NCBI RefSeq assembly: GCF_000328685.1
Contig: NC_019974.1
Location: 3,215,001 to 3,279,000, forward strand
DNA length: 64,000 bases
Reading direction: 5' to 3'
DNA from: Natronococcus occultus SP4
Lineage (GTDB): Archaea > Halobacteriota > Halobacteria > Halobacteriales > Natrialbaceae
Shown here: piece by piece, positions 8,231 to 17,728 of the stretch
Layout: each line of letters begins with the position of its first letter
Position numbering within the stretch: position 1 is the first letter of the stretch
Translations under genes and position numbers: made by a program
The notes under the pieces: generated by a model
What the model saw: the letters and a program-made list of their open reading frames with translations, nothing else
What the model was told of the DNA's origin: nothing
Database searches by the model: none

Positions 8231-8236
8231 GCGGTC
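8231..8236 (+). repeat. Right target-site duplication candidate
   Basis: GCGGTC, a direct copy of 4629-4634. Removing the element and one copy would rejoin an ordinary intergenic sequence. Confidence 0.6.
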
Positions 8237-8259
8237 GACGTCAGCGACGGCGTCGGCGA

Positions 8260-8463
8260 CTACTGGCGCTCCCACGCACTCGGAGCGACGTCCAGCAGCT
8301 GAACTGCCGGGCGATACAGAAAAACGACGACGAAGATGATCGCGAGTTCGACCCAGAACCCGAGGTCGCCGGCGACGGCTCGCAGGATTCCGAGGACGAG
8401 AAACACAAGTACCAGCATCGCGACGTAGTGGGGGACGAGTTCGATCAGCAGGTCCGTATCCAT
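8260..8463 (-). CDS. Small two-helix membrane protein
   Basis: About 67 residues from the ATG at 8463 (MDTDLLIELVPH); an upstream ATG at 8490 would add nine. Two hydrophobic helices are visible (VAMLVLVFLVLGIL and ELAIIFVVVFLY), followed by a short soluble tail. Composition is typical of haloarchaeal small membrane proteins. No function can be assigned. Its stop lies 24 bp from the right duplication of the mobile element, so the insertion missed the coding sequence. Confidence 0.6.
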   Translation of the reverse strand: MDTDLLIELVPHYVAMLVLVFLVLGILRAVAGDLGFWVELAIIFVVVFLYRPAVQLLDVAPSAWERQ

Positions 8464-8490
8464 ACCGTGTGGCTCGACGACAAGCACCAA

Positions 8491-8918
8491 AGTGATACTG
8501 GCTGCGAACTTCGAGTTCCGCTCGCGACGTCCGGGGACCCCCGGACCCAGCTCGTCGCTTCGGCTCCGGATCGGGTCGATGATAAACTAGACTACGATTG
8601 TTTCTATTGTTCCTCGAGTAGTACTCGCTTTGAACCCGCACTGTGCCGAACATACTCAAGTAAGAAAAATAGAAAAGAAGTTTAAACTATCCAGGGCTGC
8701 GGTTCACCTCGAGGACCGATCCGAAACCACTCGCGTATCTGATAGGTCGAGCGCGCCGAACCACGTCCTCTCGGCGCGACGGGAGGTGGATCAACGTTCA
8801 TTACTACCCGGCGGGTACTGTGGCACCGGATGGCACGAAACGAGCACGCCGAACGGTTCGAGAAGCGACTACGACGGGCGACGGTAGCGGTGACCGGCCG
8901 TGAGCGAGGGTCGAACAG
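8491..8918. other. Intergenic region with two GC stem-loops
   Basis: The gap between the small membrane protein and purU. It holds a perfect palindromic stem at 8529-8546 (GTCCGGGG with CCCCGGAC) and an 8-bp stem at 8752-8759/8771-8778. An A-rich patch lies near 8668-8690. Apart from the tiny frame at 8830 no gene is evident. Confidence 0.4.
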
Positions 8919-8922
8919 ATGA
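8830..8922 (+). CDS. Possible 30-residue ORF overlapping the purU start
   Basis: ATG at 8830 opens a basic 30-residue frame (MARNEHAERFEKRLRR...) whose TGA overlaps the purU ATG as ATGA. That arrangement is typical of translational coupling. It may be a real small protein, a coupling cistron, or chance. There is no clear TATA box or family match. Confidence 0.25.
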   Translation: MARNEHAERFEKRLRRATVAVTGRERGSNR

Positions 8923-9896
8923 GCCGCGACGCCACCGAGATCACCCTCATCGGCGAGGACGACTCGGGCGTCATCGCGGAACTGACTACCTTCCTGGTCG
9001 AGCGCGATGTCGAACTGCTCGACCTCGATCAGGCCGACCGGGAGGGAACCTTCCGGCTGACCGCCAGAGTCGACACCGCGTCGATGGCGCTCTCACGGTC
9101 AACGCTCCGGGCGGAACTGCGGGCGCTTGGCGACGAGTTCGACGCCGACGTACAGGTACGGTACCCTTCGGGCTGCGAGAATCAGTCGATCGCCGTCCTG
9201 GTCACCAAAGAGAGCCACTGTCTGGAGGCGTTGCTCGAAGCGTGGGACGACGGCGAACTCGGTGCGGATCTCGAGGTCGTCATCGGGAACCACGACGATC
9301 TCCGTCCGCTCGCCGCCGAGTACGGCGTCCCGTTCCACGACGTCGGCGACGAGAGCGGAACCCCGGACGAGGACGAGTTACTCGAGCTGCTCGCCGAGTA
9401 CGGGATCGACTTAATCACGCTGGCCCGGTACATCCAGATCCTCTCGCCGGAGGTCGTCTTCCGGTACGAGGATCGGATCATCAACGTCCACCCATCGCTG
9501 CTGCCGGCGTTCCCCGGTGCCGCGGCCTACCGCCAGGCCCTCCAGAAGGGAGCTCGAATCACCGGGGTCACCGCACACTACGTGACCACCGACCTCGATC
9601 AGGGGCCGATCATCACCCAGCGCGCGTTCAACGTTCCCGCCGACGCGACCGAGGCCGAGCTCAAGGCACGCGGCCAGCCCCTCGAAGCCGACGCCTTGCT
9701 CGAGGCCATCGAGTTGCACCTCGAGGACGAACTCGTCGTCGCGGACGGCCGAACGGAACTCGAGCGACCGAACCGATCGACCGCACAGCTCGGCGCCCCC
9801 GAGGAACTGGACCGCGCGAACCCCGACGCGCCGGTCGACGAACGCGAGACGCTGGCCGGCGACGAGCGGGATAACACGGCCGTTGCGGACGACTGA
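8919..9896 (+). CDS. purU: Formyltetrahydrofolate deformylase
   Basis: Hydrolyses 10-formyl-THF to THF and formate. An N-terminal ACT-like domain (about 7-85) precedes the formyltransferase/hydrolase fold. The catalytic triad is visible as Asn189 and His191 in INVHPSLLP and Asp227 in TTDLDQGPI. The C-terminal ~50 residues are a haloarchaeal acidic extension. In this setting it would keep THF available while demethylases load it with C1 units, as seen in bacterial betaine and sarcosine catabolism clusters. The released formate could feed the formate dehydrogenase at 26.9-31.7 kb. Confidence 0.92.
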   Translation: MSRDATEITLIGEDDSGVIAELTTFLVERDVELLDLDQADREGTFRLTARVDTASMALSRSTLRAELRALGDEFDADVQVRYPSGCENQSIAVLVTKESHCLEALLEAWDDGELGADLEVVIGNHDDLRPLAAEYGVPFHDVGDESGTPDEDELLELLAEYGIDLITLARYIQILSPEVVFRYEDRIINVHPSLLPAFPGAAAYRQALQKGARITGVTAHYVTTDLDQGPIITQRAFNVPADATEAELKARGQPLEADALLEAIELHLEDELVVADGRTELERPNRSTAQLGAPEELDRANPDAPVDERETLAGDERDNTAVADD

Positions 9897-10149
9897 CGCC
9901 GACTCCGCGGACTGTTTCCTCGAAACCGACTCGATCCTGCTTCCGACCGGAGCGTCTCTGACCGGCCGGATCGACTCCGTCGTCGTCCGTCTACGCCGAG
10001 GCTGTCGACGAGGACGACCCGCAGTTTTTGGTCACGAACGCGTCCGATTTCGTCGCCCGTACGGTCCACTACTGGACACGCGTCTTACATATCGTGGTTG
10101 GAAACTCACGCACGCAAGATACTTACTCCGGGTTCTCGCTACTCGTGGT

Positions 10150-11400
10150 ATGGCGTTCGACCAGCCACTCGACCGCACAGTCCCGAGCGTCGCCGACGCC
10201 ATCGATCGCGAACGCGATCGTCAGGAGTCGACGCTCGGAATGATCGCATCGGAGAACCACGTCTCGGCGGCCGTCCTCGAGGCCCAGGGCAGTACGCTGA
10301 CGAACAAGTACGCGGAGGGGTACCCCGGCGGGCGATACTACGGCGGCTGCGAACACGTCGACACCGTCGAGGCGGAGGCGATCGAGCGAGCCCGAGACCT
10401 GTTCGGCGCCGACCACGCCAATGTCCAGCCCCACAGCGGAACCCAGGCGAACATGAGTGTCTACTTCGCCGTCCTCGAACCCGGCGACAGGATCCTCTCG
10501 CTCGATCTCGACCACGGCGGCCACCTGAGCCACGGCCACAGCGTCAACTTCTCCGGACAGCTCTACGACGTCGAGCAGTACGGAGTCGACCCGGACACCG
10601 GCTACATCGACTACGATGAACTCGAGCGGCAGGCCCGCGAAACCGAGCCCGCGATGATTGTCAGCGGCTCCTCGGCGTATCCCCGCGAGTTCGACTACGA
10701 GCGCATCGGGGCAATCGCGGACGCGGTCGACGCCTTCCACCTCGCGGATATCGCCCACGTGACCGGGCTCGTGGCCGCCGGCGTCCACGCCTCACCCGTC
10801 GAGCACGCCGAGTTCGTCACCGGAAGCACGCACAAGACCATCCGCGCGGGTCGCGGTGGGATCGTCGTGTGCGACGCGGAGTACGCCGACGATATCGACT
10901 CGGCGGTCTTCCCTGGTGCCCAGGGTGGGCCGCTGATGCACAACGTCGCGGGCAAGGCCGTCGGCTTCGCGGAGGCCCAGACGGACGCGTTCGAGCGCTA
11001 CGCCGAGCAGGTCGTCGCGAACGCACAGCGACTCGCCGACGTCTTCCGGGAGCGAGGACTCTCGCTTGTCAGCGGCGGCACCGACAAACACCTCCTGCTG
11101 GTCGACCTTCGAGACTCTCACCCCGAACTCACCGGGACGGAGGCCGAATCGTTGCTGAGCGACGTCGGCGTCGTCGTCAACAAAAACAGCGTCCCCGGCG
11201 AGACCAGATCGCCGATGGTCACAAGCGGGATCCGCGTCGGCACGCCGGCGCTGACCACGCGCGGGTTCGACGAGGCGGAAATGGAGACCGTCGCCGACTG
11301 TATCGTCGACGTCCTCGACGCGCCCGAGGACGAAGCCGTCGCCGACCGCGTCGCCTCGCGGGTCGACGACCTCTGTGAAACGCATCCGATCTACGACTAG
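10150..11400 (+). CDS. glyA: Serine hydroxymethyltransferase
   Basis: A PLP enzyme of 416 residues interconverting serine + THF and glycine + 5,10-methylene-THF. The PLP lysine is Lys229 in TGSTHKTIRAG. Other hallmarks are MIASENHVS, NKYAEGYPGGRYYGG and HSGTQAN. The ATG at 10150 gives the family N-terminus, and a TATA-like patch about 10118-10126 supports a leaderless start there. The frame stays open upstream, but that extension has no family sequence. Placed after purU and before betaine-type dehydrogenases, it probably condenses glycine with C1 units into serine. Confidence 0.95.
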   Translation: MAFDQPLDRTVPSVADAIDRERDRQESTLGMIASENHVSAAVLEAQGSTLTNKYAEGYPGGRYYGGCEHVDTVEAEAIERARDLFGADHANVQPHSGTQANMSVYFAVLEPGDRILSLDLDHGGHLSHGHSVNFSGQLYDVEQYGVDPDTGYIDYDELERQARETEPAMIVSGSSAYPREFDYERIGAIADAVDAFHLADIAHVTGLVAAGVHASPVEHAEFVTGSTHKTIRAGRGGIVVCDAEYADDIDSAVFPGAQGGPLMHNVAGKAVGFAEAQTDAFERYAEQVVANAQRLADVFRERGLSLVSGGTDKHLLLVDLRDSHPELTGTEAESLLSDVGVVVNKNSVPGETRSPMVTSGIRVGTPALTTRGFDEAEMETVADCIVDVLDAPEDEAVADRVASRVDDLCETHPIYD

Positions 11401-11573
11401 TTTTGGATCGAGGAGGGCCCGCGGGCGTTCCGTCCGCGTCCTCGTCGCCGCAGTTTTGAGACGGCGACGTCCGTCCTCGGACTACGGGATGCCAGTACCG
11501 TTGGGCTCGGTTTCGGTCCGACGGCACGGACGACGGTGAAGCGGCGCCAGGAGAGTACCGAAGTCCCGGACGG

Positions 11574-13220
11574 TCAGTCGTCGGACGGATCGACCGTTTC
11601 GGGGTCTGGGTCCGCACTGGACGTTTCGAGATCCGAGGACCCGATCGAGAGCTCGTCTTCCTCCCGGAGGAACAGGGGTCGCCGGGCGCCGAACGCGGCG
11701 ATCATCGAGATCACCGCGAGCAGGGCGATGATCGAGAACGGGCCACCGGTGATGATCGCGGCCTGCTGAAGCGCGTCGACGCCGCCGGTGACCATTAGCA
11801 AGGAAGCAAGCGCCCCGATGAGAAAGCCCCAGATGACGCGGTTGATCGTCGAGGGTTCCTCGACGCCGCCGGTGGTTAGCATGCCGAGCGCGAGCGTCGA
11901 GGAGTCGGCCGACGTGATCAGGAACGTCGTCACGAGCACCAGGAACAGCACGGTCAGGATGCCACCGAGTGGCAGCGCCTCGAACAGCGGGTAGCCCGAC
12001 CCCGCCTCGCCGAGCTCGCCGACGACCGCGAGGATGTCAGCACGGCCGCTGTCCTGGAGGAAGATCGCCGTCCCGCCCATGGTCGCGAACCAGGGGACCG
12101 TGATGCCGGTCGAGGCGATCACGCCCGTGACGGCAACCTGTCGGACCGTTCGGCCCCGCGAGATCCGCGCGATGAAGAGGCCGACGAACGGCGTCCAGGA
12201 GAACCACCAGGCCCAGTAGAAGATCGTCCAGTCGCCGACCCACTCGGCGACGCCCGAACCGCCCGCGGCGCCGGAGCCGGTGTAGAAACTCATCGTGATG
12301 AAGTCGTTGATATAGGCACCGAGCGCCTGGGTTCCCATCGACATGATTTGTGTCGTGGGCCCGAGCAGGAACGTCGCGACGGTCACGAGCACGAACAGCC
12401 CCATGTTGAAATACGAGAGCCGTCGGATCCCCTTGCGGACCCCGAGCGCGACCGAGACGGTGAACGCGACCGTGAGGCCGGTGATCACCGCCACTGTGCC
12501 GGCGTCGCCGACGCTGGCACCGGTGGTCCACTCGATGCCGACGAGGAACTGGCTCCCGACCAGCCCGAGCGTGGTCGCGACACCCCCGATCGTGGCGAAC
12601 ACTGCGAGGACGTCGATCGACTTCGCCAGCGGGCCGTCGAGGTTCTCGAGGCCGACCCACGGCGCGATCACCGTCGAGATACGAAGCGGGGCGTCGTAGC
12701 GGTAGGCGAAGTACGCGATCGGCAGTGCCATCACCACGTAGGCGGTCCAGGCGGAGACGCCCCAGTGGAAGAACGTGTACTGGATCGCGCTGACCGCGGC
12801 CCCCGAGGACTGGGACTCGGCGTCGACGAACGGCGAGACGGCGTCGTAGTGGAAGACGGCCTCGGCGGGGCCCCAGAACACGATCCCTGCAGCGATCCCT
12901 GCAGAGTACAGCATCGCGAAGTACGCCGGGAAGGCAAACTCCGGGCGCTCGTCGTCGTCACCGAGTTTGATGTTCCCCCACGGCCCAAAGATCAGGAAGC
13001 CGACGAACGCGACGAGGATGAACATCGCGGCCAGGTACCACCAGCCGGCGGCAGTCCACAGAACGTCGTTCGCGCCGGCCATCAGCGTCGACGCCGCTTC
13101 GGGGCGAAGCACGAACGCGAGGACCGCCGCGGTCGCGATGGTGAACCCAACCGCGAACACGGCGACGTCGAGCTCCTCGGCGAACCGCCGCAGCGGCCCG
13201 GTCGATTCAGAGCCAGCCAC
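11574..13220 (-). CDS. BCCT-family betaine/choline/carnitine transporter
   Basis: A 548-residue secondary transporter with about twelve hydrophobic segments. The family signature in the eighth helix region is visible (WAWWFSWTPFVGLFIARISRGRT). Members import glycine betaine, choline or carnitine with Na+ or H+. The acidic C-terminal tail is common in haloarchaea. It lies beside betaine-catabolic enzymes, so betaine or dimethylglycine uptake is the best guess. Whether it serves osmotic adjustment, catabolism or both is not decided by the sequence. A second carrier of the family is at 38794-40383. Confidence 0.92.
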   Translation of the reverse strand: MAGSESTGPLRRFAEELDVAVFAVGFTIATAAVLAFVLRPEAASTLMAGANDVLWTAAGWWYLAAMFILVAFVGFLIFGPWGNIKLGDDDERPEFAFPAYFAMLYSAGIAAGIVFWGPAEAVFHYDAVSPFVDAESQSSGAAVSAIQYTFFHWGVSAWTAYVVMALPIAYFAYRYDAPLRISTVIAPWVGLENLDGPLAKSIDVLAVFATIGGVATTLGLVGSQFLVGIEWTTGASVGDAGTVAVITGLTVAFTVSVALGVRKGIRRLSYFNMGLFVLVTVATFLLGPTTQIMSMGTQALGAYINDFITMSFYTGSGAAGGSGVAEWVGDWTIFYWAWWFSWTPFVGLFIARISRGRTVRQVAVTGVIASTGITVPWFATMGGTAIFLQDSGRADILAVVGELGEAGSGYPLFEALPLGGILTVLFLVLVTTFLITSADSSTLALGMLTTGGVEEPSTINRVIWGFLIGALASLLMVTGGVDALQQAAIITGGPFSIIALLAVISMIAAFGARRPLFLREEDELSIGSSDLETSSADPDPETVDPSDD

Positions 13221-13402
13221 GCGTTCTCACCTCCGGTACCCGGATCGCTCGGTCGGTTCGTCGCTCGGTGCGCCGTTTCGTCCGCTCGGTGCGCTGTCGT
13301 AACATGCTAGATATTCTCTTCCAGCTAGTTCGTGCGACGGGCGTCCGTCTCCGTCGTGTATCGGAGTCGTGAATCGCGTTCGGTTCGGGAACGAGGACGC
13401 CC

Positions 13403-14653
13403 CTACTCGCGGTTGACGTCCTCGACGTCGTACCCCTCGGCCTCGATGCTATCGATGATCGCGGCGGCGTGTTCGATCCCGCTGGTCTCGATCTGGAAGA
13501 CGAGGTAGGCCTCGCCGACGTTGAGCTCCTCGACGGCGCGGTCGTGACGGACCGTCTGGATGTTCGCGCCGTGGTCGGCGATGATCCCCGAGAGCTCGGT
13601 CATCTTGCCGGGCATATCGTTGATCTTCACGCGCAGGCGCAGGATCTGGCCCCGCCCGGTGAGCGCGTGGATCAGGACGGTCTGGAGCATCGTCATATCG
13701 AGGTTCCCCCCACACAGCAGGGGCATCACGGTTTCGCCGCCGACGTCCAGGTCGTCGGACAGCAGCGCCGCGACCGACGCCGCGGCCGCCCCCTCGACGA
13801 CCTGCTTTGCGCGCTCGAGCAAGAGCAGGATCGCGCTGGCGATCTGGGAGTCGGTGACGGTGACGACCTCGTCGACGTGAGCCTCGATGAGATCGAGGGT
13901 CAGCTCGGAGATCCCTCCGGTGGCGATCCCGTCGGCGATCGTGTCCACCGTATCGAGCGTGACGGGAACGCCCTTATCGAGGCTCTCGTGGACGGTCTGG
14001 GCGCCCGTCGCCTGGACGCCGACGACTCGCGTCTCGGGGGAGAGATGATCGAGCGCCGTCGAGATCCCGCTTATCAGCCCGCCGCCGCCGATCGGGACGA
14101 TGACGGTGTCGACTTCGGGGAGGTCCTCGTGCATCTCGATTCCCAGCGTGCCCTGGCCGGCGACGATCGCGGGATCGTCGTAGGCGTGGACGAACTCGAC
14201 GTCGTGATCGGCCGCGTAGGACTGGGCGTACTCCATCGCCTCCTGGAAGTCCCGGCCGACGAGCTCGACCGTCGCTCCGTAGCTCCGGGTCGCGTCGATC
14301 TTCGCCTGGGGGGCGTGTTTCGGCATGACGATCGTCGAGTCGGCGCCACACTCCGTCGCCGCCAGCGCGACGCCTTGCGCGTGGTTGCCCGCGCTGGCCG
14401 CGACGAACTCGTCGGCGCCGTCCGCGACCGCCTGGCTGATCTTGTTGTACGCGCCGCGGGTCTTGAACGAGCCCGTCCACTGGAGGTGTTCCATCTTGAG
14501 GTAGACGTCGGCGTCGACCACCTCCCCCAGCGACGTGCTGCGCTCGATCGGCGTTCGCTTCACGACCGACTCGTCGTCGAGTCGCTCGCGTGCCCGTTCG
14601 ACGTCCTCGTACTGTACCGCCAGTTCGGATTCCTGTGATTCGTTCATACGCAT
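13403..14653 (-). CDS. ilvA: Threonine/serine dehydratase with ACT-like domain
   Basis: A PLP-dependent fold-type II ammonia-lyase of about 416 residues. The PLP lysine is Lys64 in GSFKTRGAYN; the phosphate-binding Gly loop is PIGGGGLISG. A C-terminal ACT-like regulatory domain starts near RLRVKINDMPGKM. It could make 2-oxobutanoate from threonine for isoleucine synthesis, or pyruvate from serine. Its position 11 bp after the FAD-GcvT gene, in a glycine/serine block, favours serine as one physiological substrate. Starts at 14653 and 14647 (MRMNES) are both possible. Confidence 0.88.
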   Translation of the reverse strand: MRMNESQESELAVQYEDVERARERLDDESVVKRTPIERSTSLGEVVDADVYLKMEHLQWTGSFKTRGAYNKISQAVADGADEFVAASAGNHAQGVALAATECGADSTIVMPKHAPQAKIDATRSYGATVELVGRDFQEAMEYAQSYAADHDVEFVHAYDDPAIVAGQGTLGIEMHEDLPEVDTVIVPIGGGGLISGISTALDHLSPETRVVGVQATGAQTVHESLDKGVPVTLDTVDTIADGIATGGISELTLDLIEAHVDEVVTVTDSQIASAILLLLERAKQVVEGAAAASVAALLSDDLDVGGETVMPLLCGGNLDMTMLQTVLIHALTGRGQILRLRVKINDMPGKMTELSGIIADHGANIQTVRHDRAVEELNVGEAYLVFQIETSGIEHAAAIIDSIEAEGYDVEDVNRE

Positions 14654-14664
14654 AGCTCTCCCGG

Positions 14665-17214
14665 CTACCGGATAATTTTGTCGCGGCCGGGATCGAACAG
14701 CGGCTCGTCCCGAACCGTCGCGTCGTAGCTCCGACCCTCGCACTCGATTCGGACCGACGTCCCGGCGGCGGCGTACTCCTCGGGCAGGTAGGTGTACGCG
14801 ATCGACTCGCCGACGCTGTACCCGTAGTCGCCGGCCTGGACGTAGCCAACCGCCTCGCCGTCCGCGTAGACGGGCCGGCCGCCGAGCATCGCGTCCGTCG
14901 AGTCGTCGAGGGTGAGGCAGGCGACCCGCTGGTCGATCCCGTCGTCTCTGGCCTCGACGAGCGCTTCCTTCCCGACGAAGTCGGTGTCGAGATCGACCGC
15001 GAACGGGAGTCCGGCCTCGTAGGGGTTGACGTCCGTATCGACGTCGGCCCCCCACAGCCGGAACCCTTTCTCGAGGCGCATCGACTCGACCGCACCGGCA
15101 CCCATGGGACGGACGCCGAGATCCTGTCCGGCCTCCCAGAGGGTATCCCAGAGTTTCTGTCCGTACTCGGTGGGCGCCCACAGCTCCCAGCCGAGTTCGC
15201 CGACGTAGGAAAGCCGCAGGGCGATCACGGGCACGTCCCCGACGTAGATCCGCTTCCCGCTGAAGTAGGGGAACGCATCGTTCGAGAGGTCGGCCTCGGT
15301 CGTCCGCTGGAGGAGCAGTCGTGCGTTTGGCCCCCAGAGTCCGATCGTGCTCTTCGCGGACTCCTCGACCGTGACCGAGACCGTCTCGGGGGCGTGTTCC
15401 TCGAGCCAGGAGCCGTGGATCCCCGGCGAGTTCCCGCCGCCGGTCGTCACCATGTACTCATCGTCGTCGAGGCGGGCGACGGTGAGGTCCGCGAGGACGG
15501 TCCCCCCTTCGTTCAACATCGTGGTGTAGCGGACCTGGCCGATCGAGAGGTCCATGTCGTTGCTACAGACCCGCTGGAGGAAGTCGCCGGCGTCGCTCCC
15601 CTCGACCATGATCGAGCTGAACGTCGTCATATCGTACATCGACACCTTCTCGCGGGTGTGGAGGTGCTCGGCGCCCTCGATCGGGGAGCGGTTGCTCCCC
15701 TGCCAGCCGTCCTGGTCGGGGATTCGGTCCTCGTACTCCGAGACGAGGTCGGCGTTTGACTCGTACCACTGCGGAACTTCCCAGCCGCCGCTCTGATAGA
15801 ACTCCGCGCCCAGTTCCTGCTGGCGGTGGTAGAACGGACTCGTCCGGAGCCCGCGGCGATCTGCGGGCTGCCAGCGGGGTTCGACGATGCTGTAGACCTG
15901 CTGGTAGCGCATCCCGCCCCGGTCCATGAAGTACTGCTTGTTCCCCGCGTGGGGTTCGAACCGGTTGACGTCGATCCCGCTCGTATCGACGGGTCCCGAC
16001 GGCAGCCGCGGGACGCCTGTCTCCATCCACTCGGCGAGGATCTTCCCGTAGCCGCCCGAGTGGGTCCACCAGATCGCGAGCCCGGTCCAGAGCCCGTCGA
16101 CCTGTGCGGTTTCGCCGAGCACGGGCATCCCATCGGGCGTGTAGACGAAGATCCCGTTCTCGGTGGCGTCGAACTCCGCGTCGGCTGTCGCGGGCAGCAG
16201 CTCGTCGAACGCCTGTTTCGGCGACTTCTCGCGGTTCGGGTGGGTCGCCTTCCGCCAGTGCTTTTCGGTGAAGCTGTGGACCGACGCCTGGCTCTCCGCC
16301 GAGTTCGACCCCATCTCGTCGGGGTCGACCACGAGCGGCTCGTGGTTGTACGAGCCCAGCCCGTACCCCTCGCCGTGGGTCCGGAAGTACAGCGAGTTGT
16401 CCTGGTCCCGGCCGACCGGACGGTCCGGGGGCTGGGCCATCGACTCGGTGATCTCTCGATCGCCCGGAATCTCGAGCCCGGTGACGGCGTCGTCGGCCCG
16501 TTCGTTGCCCCGCAGCTCCTCGAGCGGTTCGGTGACGACGTACTGGTGTTCGACCGGGGCGATCGGCAGCTCGACATCCGCCAGCTGCCCGGTCTGATAG
16601 GCCCAGTTGTTCGTCGCCAGCACGCAGCGGTCACACTCGATGCGACCGCGGTCGGTTTCGACCGCCCGCACGGCGTCGTCCTCGAGTTCGAGGTCGGTTA
16701 CCTCGGTGTGGCCGTGGAACGACGCGGGCGTCGTCTCGATGTACCACTGGAGCGCGTCGGTGCCGGCGACCTGGCCGTCGGTCGGCGAGTAGTACCCCCC
16801 GAGGATCTCCTCGGCGTCGACCAGCGGCAGCCGTTCCGTGACCTCCTCGGGTTCCAGCAACTCCGGCTCGGGGAGCCCGTAGGCGGTGGCCCACTCGACG
16901 CGCCGACGGAGAAAGTCCATCCGTTCCTCCGAGCGGGCGAGCTCGATCCCGCCGGTCTCGTTGTAAACGCCCGCGTCCTTCAGCAGGCGAGTCGTGTAGT
17001 GGGCCGTCTTCGTCTGGATCTTCGAGGGGGAGGTCTGGAACATGATCCCCGGGGCGTGGGTCGAGGACCCGCCGGTCACCGGCAGCGGCCCCTTGTCGAG
17101 GACGACGACGTCCTCGGCGCCCAGCTCCGTGAGGTGGTACGCGACGCTGCATCCGACCGCTCCGGCGCCGATGATCACCGTCTCGGCGCTCGATGGTAAG
17201 GCGTCTGTGCTCAT
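14665..17214 (-). CDS. FAD-GcvT fusion dehydrogenase (dimethylglycine/sarcosine type), copy 1
   Basis: An 849-residue fusion. The N-terminal DAO-type FAD domain has VIIGAGAVGCS (about 13-23) and GGSSTHAPG, whose His53 corresponds to the residue that binds FAD covalently in dimethylglycine dehydrogenases. A FAO_M-type linker and a C-terminal GcvT-like folate domain follow (LSYVGELGWELWAP). Such enzymes oxidise an N-methyl group and pass it to THF as methylene-THF. It is probably transcribed with the dehydratase downstream. It differs from copy 2 throughout, so the two probably use different substrates, for example dimethylglycine versus sarcosine. Confidence 0.9.
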   Translation of the reverse strand: MSTDALPSSAETVIIGAGAVGCSVAYHLTELGAEDVVVLDKGPLPVTGGSSTHAPGIMFQTSPSKIQTKTAHYTTRLLKDAGVYNETGGIELARSEERMDFLRRRVEWATAYGLPEPELLEPEEVTERLPLVDAEEILGGYYSPTDGQVAGTDALQWYIETTPASFHGHTEVTDLELEDDAVRAVETDRGRIECDRCVLATNNWAYQTGQLADVELPIAPVEHQYVVTEPLEELRGNERADDAVTGLEIPGDREITESMAQPPDRPVGRDQDNSLYFRTHGEGYGLGSYNHEPLVVDPDEMGSNSAESQASVHSFTEKHWRKATHPNREKSPKQAFDELLPATADAEFDATENGIFVYTPDGMPVLGETAQVDGLWTGLAIWWTHSGGYGKILAEWMETGVPRLPSGPVDTSGIDVNRFEPHAGNKQYFMDRGGMRYQQVYSIVEPRWQPADRRGLRTSPFYHRQQELGAEFYQSGGWEVPQWYESNADLVSEYEDRIPDQDGWQGSNRSPIEGAEHLHTREKVSMYDMTTFSSIMVEGSDAGDFLQRVCSNDMDLSIGQVRYTTMLNEGGTVLADLTVARLDDDEYMVTTGGGNSPGIHGSWLEEHAPETVSVTVEESAKSTIGLWGPNARLLLQRTTEADLSNDAFPYFSGKRIYVGDVPVIALRLSYVGELGWELWAPTEYGQKLWDTLWEAGQDLGVRPMGAGAVESMRLEKGFRLWGADVDTDVNPYEAGLPFAVDLDTDFVGKEALVEARDDGIDQRVACLTLDDSTDAMLGGRPVYADGEAVGYVQAGDYGYSVGESIAYTYLPEEYAAAGTSVRIECEGRSYDATVRDEPLFDPGRDKIIR

Positions 17215-17728
17215 ATGCCACACTGTGTGCGGGTCGATCCTATAAGTGCATCGGTCAGCCGCTCGAAACACGACGAACAGTTCGATTCGACGGTTCGAAC
17301 GGCGGTTTCGATCCGCGACTCCACAATATCACGATCTTCTGATAGGAGTTGTGAGAGTCGAGATCGATCACGACGCCTCCCCCTGCGGTGTCGACGTTTG
17401 CGGCCGCGTGGAATCGAACCTCGATTTCCGACACGGACCGACGACCGCAGCGCTGGCCGTTGCTCTCTCGGCAGACCGATCGATCCCGGGACCGACGTCC
17501 GCCGGTTCGAGACGTGAGTAGTCGGGGCCGCCTGTCGGCGCGGGGATAAACACCACAACTATTCCCCCTGAACCTACTTCGTGGACAGCTGTCAACGATC
17601 GGCTGGCACCTGACGATAGGTGTCTCTGCCATGCAGCGGGGGCGACACAACGGTGGCGCCCCTCTCCCATAGCACCAGTAGGTCCCTGTCTTTTCGCGTC
17701 GAGCCCGCTCAAAAAGTTCGTCGTCGAG
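17215..17728. other. Intergenic region between the two FAD-GcvT genes
   Basis: A 514-bp gap containing the copy 1 promoter at its left edge and a GC stem-loop (GGGGCG with CGCCCC, about 17637-17662) near the copy 2 stop that could end that transcript. A T-loop-like motif near 17410-17420 does not fold into a tRNA. No gene was recognised. Confidence 0.4.
17239..17246 (-). promoter_or_regulatory. TATA box of FAD-GcvT copy 1
   Basis: Minus-strand CTTATAGG lies 25-32 bp before the ATG at 17214, the distance expected for a leaderless message. Confidence 0.6.

Noticed and set aside
9883..10149. A longer glyA starting at 9883
   Set aside because: The extra ~89 residues do not resemble any serine hydroxymethyltransferase N-terminus. 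ATG 10150 gives the standard start and has promoter support.
14654..15181. A longer dehydratase reading back through the FAD-GcvT gene
   Set aside because: The extension overlaps a well-supported gene on the same strand in another frame and is rich in Arg/Gly, typical of a shadow frame.
17400..17480. A tRNA-like T-loop (GTTCGATTCC on the minus strand)
   Set aside because: The T-stem has an internal mismatch, and neither a matching acceptor stem nor an anticodon arm can be folded from the flanking sequence.
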